Shown piece by piece: positions 56,723 through 64,000 of a DNA stretch of 64,000 nucleotides. How positions within the stretch are numbered: the first letter of the stretch is position 1; the number at the start of each line of letters is the position of its first letter. Made by a program: the position numbers and the translations under genes. The notes below the pieces were generated by a model, which saw only the letters and a program-made list of their open reading frames with translations, did not search any database and had not been told where the DNA came from. The DNA comes from YA12-FULL-51-18 sp041665305 (GTDB taxonomy: Bacteria; Elusimicrobiota; Elusimicrobia; Elusimicrobiales; UBA9959), in NCBI GenBank assembly GCA_041665305.1, contig JBAYJD010000011.1:1-64000 (forward strand), in the 5' to 3' direction.

Positions 56723-57859
56723 ATGAAGATATTGATCGCCACCAATGCGTTCAAGGGGACGATGGGGCCTCTGGCGGCGGCCCGGGCCGTGGAGCGGGCT
56801 GTTAAAAGGGTTGCGCCCGGGGCGCAAATAGAACTGTTCCCGGTTTCGGACGGCGGGGACGGGCTGCTGGAAGCGTTCCTGTTCCGCGGGCGCGGCGTCC
56901 GCCGGGTGCTGAACGCTCCCGGCCCCGTGTTCGAATCTGTGCGCGCCGAATGGGCCATCTCCGGGAACGCCGCGATCATAGAAATGGCCCAGGCCTCCGG
57001 GCTTAAATATCTTCCAAAGAACCGCCTAATGCCTCTGGACGCCACGACCTTCGGCGTGGGCCGTTTGCTCCTGGCCGCGGCGCGCTCAGGCGCGCGGTCC
57101 GCTCTTGTCGGACTTGGCGGCAGCGCGTCCAACGACGGCGGAGCGGGCTGCGCGGCAGGCTTCGGTTTCAGGCTTTTGGATAAGAACGGCGCGCCTATAC
57201 CGCCCGGCGCGAAAGGGTTGCTTAAGCTTGAACGGATCGTTCCGCCGCCTTTTTTCAAGAAAAAAGGCGGGATGAAAATAATCGCTTTAACGGATGTCGA
57301 TAATCCGCTGACCGGACCGCGCGGTTCGGCCCGGATCTATGGTCCGCAAAAAGGCGCGGGTCCGGCAGGGGTGGCCGTAATAGAACGGGCTTTGCTCCAT
57401 TACTCGCGCGTGGTCAAGCGGGAACTGGGCGTAGAAATAAAAAACATAAAAGGCGGCGCGGCGGCGGGCGGGCTTGGCGCCGGCTTGTACGCTTTTTTCG
57501 GCGCGGAACTTGTGAGCGGCGCCGATTATGCGCTTCGGCGGCTGGGTTTTGAGCGCGCTCTTGAAAGATGCGACCGCGTTATCACGGGCGAGGGACGGTT
57601 CGACGCGCAGAGTTTTTGCGGCAAGGCGCCCGTGGCCGTTTCGCGGCTGGCCGGCCGTTATGGAAAACCGGCGCTTCTGGTCTGCGGTTCCTGCACGGTT
57701 AAAGACCGGCGCAGGCTGAGGGCGAACGGCATAAGTGAGATCATAGCCCTGGACGAGGTCCTGCCTCTTACGGAACTTGCGGGGCCGCCGGCCGGGGTTC
57801 TGACCAAAGGCCTCCTGATTCCCGGCCCGGTGCTGTCCCGGTTCCTGTTATTGGACTAA
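56723..57859 (+). CDS. glxK: Glycerate kinase (GlxK type)
   Basis: This 378-aa enzyme phosphorylates glycerate. Family features: MKILIATNAFKGTMGPLAAA, PVSDGGDGLLEAF, GLGGSASNDGGAGCAAGFGF, GGAAAGGLGAGLYAFFGAELVSG and TGEGRFDAQSFCGKAP. Length is typical (about 380). ATG at 56723 starts the conserved sequence; the extension to 56684 is not supported. No ribosome site is evident. It is transcribed from the promoter at 56653-56681. Confidence 0.9.
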   Translation: MKILIATNAFKGTMGPLAAARAVERAVKRVAPGAQIELFPVSDGGDGLLEAFLFRGRGVRRVLNAPGPVFESVRAEWAISGNAAIIEMAQASGLKYLPKNRLMPLDATTFGVGRLLLAAARSGARSALVGLGGSASNDGGAGCAAGFGFRLLDKNGAPIPPGAKGLLKLERIVPPPFFKKKGGMKIIALTDVDNPLTGPRGSARIYGPQKGAGPAGVAVIERALLHYSRVVKRELGVEIKNIKGGAAAGGLGAGLYAFFGAELVSGADYALRRLGFERALERCDRVITGEGRFDAQSFCGKAPVAVSRLAGRYGKPALLVCGSCTVKDRRRLRANGISEIIALDEVLPLTELAGPPAGVLTKGLLIPGPVLSRFLLLD

Positions 57860-57972
57860 ACGCTTGTTTTTTAATAATATATACGTTCCTGAGAATTTCC
57901 ACGATCCGCTTCGCAGCGGGCGGGGGTTTTTAGCTTTCGGCGTTCCGTGAATTTACGAATAAGGATACCGTG

Positions 57973-59385
57973 ATGAGTTCGCATCCAAACCAGATAACTT
58001 TCGGTACGGACGGGTTCCGGGGCATTATTTCCCGCGACTTTACTTACGACGCCGTGCGCAGGATAGCGCAGGGACTGGCGGATTATATAGCTTACAAGAA
58101 CATGCGCGTGGCGGAAAAGCCCAGCGTGGTCATAGGCTACGACCGGCGTTTCATGTCGGACCTCTTCGCGTCCGCCGTGGCCGATATCCTCACCGCCAAC
58201 GGGATCGTCTGCGTGGTTTCCGACTCCCCGCTGCCCACGCCGGCGGTGAGTTATCTCACCACTTCAAAATTCGGCCTCGGCGTCATGATCACCGCCAGCC
58301 ACAACAAATACTTTTATAACGGCGTCAAGATCAAGCAGAACGGCCGCTCCGCCCCGCCTTCCGTCACGGCCGAGCTCGAGAATTATATTTCAAAAGCGGT
58401 GCCTATGCGCAACGCCGTCGCCTCCGCGCCCAGGAGGTCTTTCAAGAAGGCTTATGTCGACTATCTGAACTCCAAGGTCCAGGTGTCGCAGCTTGTTTCA
58501 AAGCTGCCGGGGCCGGTGGTGGTGGATTTTATGTACGGCGTCGGGGCCGAGCTTGCCGGGGAGATCTTCAACTCGAAGAACATCATCAGGATCCGGGAGG
58601 CCTCGGATCCTTTGTTCGGCGGCATCACGCCGGAGCCGGTCGAAAAGAACTTGGCCGAGCTTATCTCGGCGGTAAAGAAGAACAAGGCCGTCATGGGGAT
58701 AGCCCTGGACGGCGACGCCGACCGCTTCGCCCTGGTCAGCGATAAAGGGGTTTACATGACCCCCTGCCAGATAGCCCCGATGCTCCTTGAATACCTGCTC
58801 AGGCGCGGCAGTCTTAAAGGCAAAGTCGCTCAGGCCGTCTCCATGGGCTACCTTACCAAACGGATCGCCAAGGCGGCGAACCTGCAGTTCGAGGAGACCC
58901 CCGTCGGTTTCAAGTACATAGCCGAGAAGATGATCTCCGAGGACGTTTCGTTCGGAGTGGAAGAGTCCGGAGGTTACGCCTGGAAAGGCAACATCCCGGA
59001 GCGCGACGGCGCTCTTACCGCCCTGATGTTCATGGAAATGGCGGTCAAAACCGGTAAGAATGTCTCCGACATCTATAAGGATATAGAAGCGCGGTACGGG
59101 AAGTCGGTCTTTATCCGCAAGGATATGAAACTGGAGAAGACGATCCCCAACAAACATTCTTTCGCTGTAAAGCTCAAAAAGAAGCTGCCCAAGACCATAC
59201 TGGGCAGGAAGGTCCTGGATACGAACACCATCGACGGCCTGAAGATAATCCTCGAGGACGACTGCTGGCTGCTGATGCGCCCTTCCGGCACCGAACCCTT
59301 GTTGAGGACTTACGCCGAGACCGAATCCCAGGAAAACACCAGGAAGTTCCTTGAATTTGCGGCCAAGCTGATAGATCAGAGGTAG
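57973..59385 (+). CDS. Phosphoglucomutase/phosphomannomutase family
   Basis: This 470-aa alpha-D-phosphohexomutase shows FGTDGFRGIIS, the phosphoserine loop MITASHNKYFYNGVKI, metal loop ALDGDADRFAL, sugar loop GVEESGGYAWKG and phosphate loop RPSGTEPLLRTYAE. Substrate (glucose, mannose or glucosamine phosphate) cannot be settled from sequence alone. AAGGA lies 7 nt before the ATG at 57973; a GTG at 57970 is also open. Confidence 0.9.
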   Translation: MSSHPNQITFGTDGFRGIISRDFTYDAVRRIAQGLADYIAYKNMRVAEKPSVVIGYDRRFMSDLFASAVADILTANGIVCVVSDSPLPTPAVSYLTTSKFGLGVMITASHNKYFYNGVKIKQNGRSAPPSVTAELENYISKAVPMRNAVASAPRRSFKKAYVDYLNSKVQVSQLVSKLPGPVVVDFMYGVGAELAGEIFNSKNIIRIREASDPLFGGITPEPVEKNLAELISAVKKNKAVMGIALDGDADRFALVSDKGVYMTPCQIAPMLLEYLLRRGSLKGKVAQAVSMGYLTKRIAKAANLQFEETPVGFKYIAEKMISEDVSFGVEESGGYAWKGNIPERDGALTALMFMEMAVKTGKNVSDIYKDIEARYGKSVFIRKDMKLEKTIPNKHSFAVKLKKKLPKTILGRKVLDTNTIDGLKIILEDDCWLLMRPSGTEPLLRTYAETESQENTRKFLEFAAKLIDQR

Positions 59386-59438
59386 GATGACGACGGTATC
59401 CGGCGCGCCAGCCGGGTTAATTAACATGGAGGAAATGT

Positions 59439-60638
<1,200 letters not shown>

Positions 60639-60758
60639 AAGCGAAAGGGCCCGGGCGCATGGCGGAGGCTGCGGGGTGCGGCGATAAGGGATCCCTTGGG
60701 GCCAAACCCCGGGCTCCCGGCCGGGGCGCCGGTTCTCTTTAAGTTACGGGGGGGGATT

Positions 60759-61115
60759 ATGAAAGTACTGATAGTCGAAGATAACGATCTTACGCGGTAT
60801 ACCATCAAGTCGCTGTTGCTTAAACTGGGACACGAAGTGGTGGGCGAGGTCGGGGATGCGGAGAGCGCGGTCAAGGCCTATGTTTCGCTTAAGCCGGAAG
60901 TGGTTTTTCTTGATCTGGTCCTGCCCGGCAAGTCCGGCGTGGAAACCCTGAAAGAGATACGGGAGATAGATCCCGGGGCCCGGGTGGTAGTTATAACCGC
61001 GGTCGAGCAGGAAGAGATCGATCGCGGGCTTTCCGATAAGGGCGTCTCGGCCATCATCCGTAAACCTTTTTCCTATGAGGAATTCAAGGCGGCGGTCGGC
61101 GACCTGGCGGTATAA
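60759..61115 (+). CDS. Stand-alone response regulator receiver (CheY-like)
   Basis: This 118-aa single receiver domain has acidic pocket ED (VEDND), phospho-acceptor Asp in VFLDLVLPG, conserved Thr in VVITAV and Lys in IRKPF. No output domain. The ATG at 60759 follows a GGGGGG run. The following genes encode a CheC-like protein and a secreted protein, so a CheY-CheC-like phosphorylation switch is likely. No cheA or flagellar gene is in the window. Confidence 0.9.
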   Translation: MKVLIVEDNDLTRYTIKSLLLKLGHEVVGEVGDAESAVKAYVSLKPEVVFLDLVLPGKSGVETLKEIREIDPGARVVVITAVEQEEIDRGLSDKGVSAIIRKPFSYEEFKAAVGDLAV

Positions 61116-61140
61116 GACCGCGGTCGAAGATGGTCTTAAT

Positions 61141-61746
61141 ATGAGTGACAACTCCAACGAGATGCTCGGCCGGGTCGTGGTCGCGGGTCTGCGGAAATGC
61201 GTGGAAAAGCTGTCGAAGGTTTCGGCCGGGGTCTGGAGCGTCGCCGGATATGATGTTTCCATCGGGACCCTGGACGAGGCCGTCCGGCGCCGCGGTCCGG
61301 ATAGCGGCGAGGCGGTCGCGGTCTATTTTGAAGTGAAGGGCGAACTGCCGTTCACCTCCGTGATCTTGTTCGATCCCCGCGACATGGACCGCATTTCCAA
61401 ATGTTTTCTCGGCTACTCTTTTTCCGTTTCCTCGGGTCTAAGCCAGGCGGGAGAGCTGCTGCTTTCGGAGCTGGGCAATATAATACTGAACTCCTTCACC
61501 GGCGCGCTTTCCAACAGCCTTAAACGGATCTTTATGCCGTCCGTTCCCAAGTGTCTCAGAGGCGAGCCGCAATGCCTGTTGGGCGCCCTGGAGGCGTCCA
61601 TGGATGCCGGCCCGCGCCGTATCATAAGTATAAAACTGGATATACGGTGCGACGGCCTCATCACGCATAGCGAGGTCCTGGGGATGATCCCTGAGGAACT
61701 GGCGCGGGAATTATCGGGAACCAGCCAAAAGGATAACCGCTTATGA
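61141..61746 (+). CDS. CheC-like CheY-P phosphatase
   Basis: This 201-aa protein contains the CheC-type signature LLLSELGNIILNSFTGALS, with the Glu and Asn residues spaced as in the CheC/CheX/FliY phosphatase motif, followed by Pro (MPSVP). It should dephosphorylate the receiver encoded 25 nt upstream. ATG 61141 is chosen to start after that gene; the ribosome site is weak. The motif appears once, so activity may be lower than in two-site CheC. Confidence 0.7.
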   Translation: MSDNSNEMLGRVVVAGLRKCVEKLSKVSAGVWSVAGYDVSIGTLDEAVRRRGPDSGEAVAVYFEVKGELPFTSVILFDPRDMDRISKCFLGYSFSVSSGLSQAGELLLSELGNIILNSFTGALSNSLKRIFMPSVPKCLRGEPQCLLGALEASMDAGPRRIISIKLDIRCDGLITHSEVLGMIPEELARELSGTSQKDNRL

Positions 61747-62309
61747 CTAAGTCCCTGTCTCGACCGTCCCGGTCCGGCTTAAACAAATCCGCCGCGCTCC
61801 TGCTGGTTTTCGCGGCCGCGCAGGTCTTCTGTCCACCGCTCGGGGCGCAGGTGCGCATAGAAAAGATCGACTGGCAGGTTTCACGCGCGGAAGGAAAGAA
61901 TAAACAGCTTTTTGAGCCTATCCTGGAATTGAAACTTGAACCCTATCAGAAATACCTGAACAAATTCCGCGCCGTGGTGAATATCGCTAATTCTTCCTCC
62001 AGGCCGGCCGAAGGCCTGGTGCTCAGGTGCGCGCTGAGCCTGCACCTCGTGAAGCTTGCGGACACCTCCGGCGCCGGTTTCTGGGCCGTGCCGTTCCGCG
62101 TGGAGGAATTGCGCATCTCGCGGGTGCGGCCCGGAGGCGCCTATGAAGCCAGGCTGATCCATTTTGTGCTTAACGAACAGCTTAAGAAACTTGCGAACAC
62201 GGGTTTCTGGGTGGACGCGCTTAAACTTCAGGTGATGCTGGACCCCAGGCAGGGAGACGACCCCGCCGTCATAATAAAAGAAACCGTCATAGATATTAAA
62301 AGGCCGTAA
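61743..62309 (+). CDS. Secreted protein, unknown
   Basis: This 188-aa protein has a signal peptide (basic start, then SAALLLVFAAAQVFCPPLGAQ). The mature part looks like a single beta-sandwich (VNIANSSSRPAEGLVLRCAL... VRPGGAYEARLIHFVL). No family recognised. It overlaps the CheC-like gene by ATGA and is translationally coupled to it, a curious link between a cytoplasmic phosphatase and an exported protein. Confidence 0.7.
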   Translation: MTKSLSRPSRSGLNKSAALLLVFAAAQVFCPPLGAQVRIEKIDWQVSRAEGKNKQLFEPILELKLEPYQKYLNKFRAVVNIANSSSRPAEGLVLRCALSLHLVKLADTSGAGFWAVPFRVEELRISRVRPGGAYEARLIHFVLNEQLKKLANTGFWVDALKLQVMLDPRQGDDPAVIIKETVIDIKRP

Positions 62310-62365
62310 CCTGCCGGTTATGCGCCCGCTCACCCGCCTCTTAATCTTGACAGGAGTTTTGTCCG

Positions 62366-63655
62366 ATGCTCGATATTAAACTTATACGGTCTTATCCGGA
62401 GAAAGCCAGGGAGGGGCTCGGCGCCCGCGGGGGGCGGTACCTGCCCGCTTTGGAAAAAGTAATAGAGACGGACGAGGCCTACCGCGTGATCTTGGGCGAG
62501 ACCGAGATCCTGCGTTCCAGACGCAACGAAGTTTCAAAAAAAATACAGGAATTTAAAACGGCCAAAAAAGAAGCCGAAGCCGCGGCGGTGATGGCCGAGG
62601 CCAACGCCATAAAAACGGAGATCAAGTCCAAAGAAGAGCGCCTTGCGGCGCTGGAAAGGGAACTGAACGACCGGCTTCTGGGCATCCCCAACCTCCCCGA
62701 TGAAAAAGTCGTGAAAGGCGGCGGGCCGGAGGATAATAAGGTGGTTTATGAGGAACTTGGCGGCAAGCGCGAGTTCCAGTTCAAGCCGTTGGACCATCAC
62801 GCCATAGGCGAAAATCTGGGAATGCTGGATTTCGCCGCGGCGACTAAACTTTCCGGGTCCCGCTTCGCGCTTCTCAAAGGGCCCGGCGCGCGGCTTGAGA
62901 GGGCGCTCACCCAATTCATGCTGGACACTCATACCCTTGAGCACGGCTATACCGAGATCTTTCCCCCTTTCCTCGTCAACGCGGAGAGCATGACGGGTAC
63001 CGGACAGCTTCCCAAGTTCGAGGAGGACCTTTACAAGGTGGCCAGCGAACCGCCGCTTTACCTCATCCCCACTGCGGAGGTTCCGCTGACCAACATGTGC
63101 AGGGACGAGTTGCTGAAAGAGGAATGCCTGCCGCAGAAGTTCACGGCGTACACCGCCTGCTTCCGCCAGGAGGCCGGTTCATACGGCAAGGACACGCGCG
63201 GGCTGATCCGCAACCATCAGTTCAATAAAGTGGAGCTTGTCTGGATCACTAGGCCCGAGGATTCCATGTCCGCTCTCCTGCGGCTGCGCGCCGACGCCGA
63301 AAAGATCCTGCGGTTGCTTAAGATCCCGTACCGGGTGCTGGAACTCTGCACGGGCGACATGGGGTTCGGTTCGGCCATGACCTATGACCTTGAGGTCTGG
63401 ATGCCGGGAGAAAATAAGTTCCGTGAGATCTCCTCCTGCTCCAATTGCACCGATTTCCAGGCCCGGCGCATGAACGCCCGCTTTAAACGCGCGGACGGAA
63501 AAAAGACGGAGTTCGTGCACACGCTGAACGGCTCCGGGCTGGCCGTGGGCCGCACCTTCGCCGCCATACTCGAAAACTTCCAGGAAGAGGACGGTTCCGT
63601 GACGGTGCCGGAAGTCCTCCGGAAATACATGGGAACGGATAAAATAGGCTTATGA
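62366..63655 (+). CDS. serS: Seryl-tRNA synthetase
   Basis: This 429-aa class II synthetase has an N-terminal coiled coil (about 30-110) that grips the tRNA-Ser long arm. Motif 2 is ACFRQEAGSYGKDTRGLIRNHQF and motif 3 is NGSGLAVGRTFAAILENFQ; serine-binding TAEVPLTN is present. Length is typical. AGGAG lies 10 nt before the ATG. The stop overlaps the next gene (ATGA). Confidence 0.96.
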   Translation: MLDIKLIRSYPEKAREGLGARGGRYLPALEKVIETDEAYRVILGETEILRSRRNEVSKKIQEFKTAKKEAEAAAVMAEANAIKTEIKSKEERLAALERELNDRLLGIPNLPDEKVVKGGGPEDNKVVYEELGGKREFQFKPLDHHAIGENLGMLDFAAATKLSGSRFALLKGPGARLERALTQFMLDTHTLEHGYTEIFPPFLVNAESMTGTGQLPKFEEDLYKVASEPPLYLIPTAEVPLTNMCRDELLKEECLPQKFTAYTACFRQEAGSYGKDTRGLIRNHQFNKVELVWITRPEDSMSALLRLRADAEKILRLLKIPYRVLELCTGDMGFGSAMTYDLEVWMPGENKFREISSCSNCTDFQARRMNARFKRADGKKTEFVHTLNGSGLAVGRTFAAILENFQEEDGSVTVPEVLRKYMGTDKIGL

Positions 63656-64000
63656 AAAAACTCCTGCTTTTTACCCTTTTAACGGCGCTCGCGGCTGCGC
63701 CGGGCCTGCGGGCCGCCGCCGCGGAGGGTTCCGAGCCGCTGCCGGAAGAGCTCAGGCTGCTGTCTAAAAAAGGCATAGATTCCATTTATGCCGTCGATCT
63801 GCCTGAGGCAAAAAAGAATTTCGAGCTGGCGGCGCAAAAATATCCCGATCATCCCTTTCCCCAGTTCGGAATAGCCATGACCAAGTGGGCGGAGTTGGAA
63901 TATCTTGAAGACGAGTCAAACCCGAAACTTTCGGAGGAATACGGGACCTTGACCGACAGCGCCATCAAGGTTGCGCAGGCCTGGATAAAAAAACATCCGA
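63652..64000 (+). CDS. Secreted TPR-like protein, truncated by the window edge
   Basis: ATG at 63652 overlaps the serS stop. It encodes signal peptide MKKLLLFTLLTALAAAPGLRA, then helical sequence (KGIDSIYAVDLPEAKKNFEL..., SAIKVAQAWIKKHP) resembling tetratricopeptide-like repeats. About 116 residues are visible and the frame is open at the right edge. Function unknown. Confidence 0.75.
   Translation, partial: MKKLLLFTLLTALAAAPGLRAAAAEGSEPLPEELRLLSKKGIDSIYAVDLPEAKKNFELAAQKYPDHPFPQFGIAMTKWAELEYLEDESNPKLSEEYGTLTDSAIKVAQAWIKKHP

Overview
The window reads as chromosomal DNA of a GC-rich (roughly 55-60% by eye) Gram-negative-type bacterium. Housekeeping genes (guaA, ten purine-synthesis activities, thrC, pyrB, nth, metK, serS) alternate with many genes for exported proteins of unknown function, an outer-membrane-barrel-like protein and secreted hydrolases. 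The mix of large paralogous secreted proteins, a GuaB3-type IMP dehydrogenase, a double-domain PurS and a fused PurN-PurH suggests a deep-branching phylum such as Elusimicrobiota. That placement is inference, since no rRNA or tRNA is present to test it.

Layout. 0-8 kb: a small secreted helical protein, two large secreted paralogs (A and B), a secreted zinc phospholipase C-like enzyme and a secreted tyrosine-phosphatase-like protein. 8-15.1 kb: a tightly coupled minus-strand operon encoding a Cys-rich membrane-anchored protein, a small exported protein ending in 17 His-X-Ser triplets, and four tandem sulfatase-fold proteins that progressively lose catalytic residues. 15.2-20.1 kb: poly-gamma-glutamate hydrolase-like lipoprotein, carbamate kinase, threonine synthase, a radical SAM protein and a Cys-rich secreted protein. 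20.2-25.5 kb: histidine kinase, barrel protein, clostripain-like protease, glycosyltransferase-like protein. 25.6-42.8 kb: purine region (guaB3, guaA, purC, purSS, purL, purQ, purF, purD, then purM and purN-purH) interrupted by methylmalonyl-CoA decarboxylase and two unknown genes. 43-49.7 kb: paralog C, secreted ADP-ribosylglycohydrolase, class A acid phosphatase, nth, pyrB. 49.7-50.2 kb: a probable structured RNA. 50.2-64 kb: MFS transporter, Nif3-like protein, a GH57-like/CBM48 pair, small radical SAM protein, serine protease, glycerate kinase, phosphohexomutase, metK, a CheY/CheC-like pair, serS and a truncated secreted protein.

Three non-coding systems tie the window together. (1) A double- or triple-hairpin repeat (8 copies, plus fragments) sits at gene ends; in six copies the TAA at or beside its edge is the stop codon of the preceding gene. 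(2) An inverted-repeat element of 133 bp (two near-identical copies) has a 59-bp internally deleted derivative. (3) A recurring promoter architecture places a TRGGCCYA-like box 14-15 bp upstream of the -35, followed by a 16-17 bp spacer; it precedes paralogs A, B and C, the clostripain-like gene, the small helical protein and two other sites. This points to a common regulator of exported proteins.

The best candidate for an undescribed system is the His-X-Ser operon at 8-15.1 kb. Its six genes are joined mostly by ATGA/TAATG overlaps and read from one good promoter at 15132-15160.
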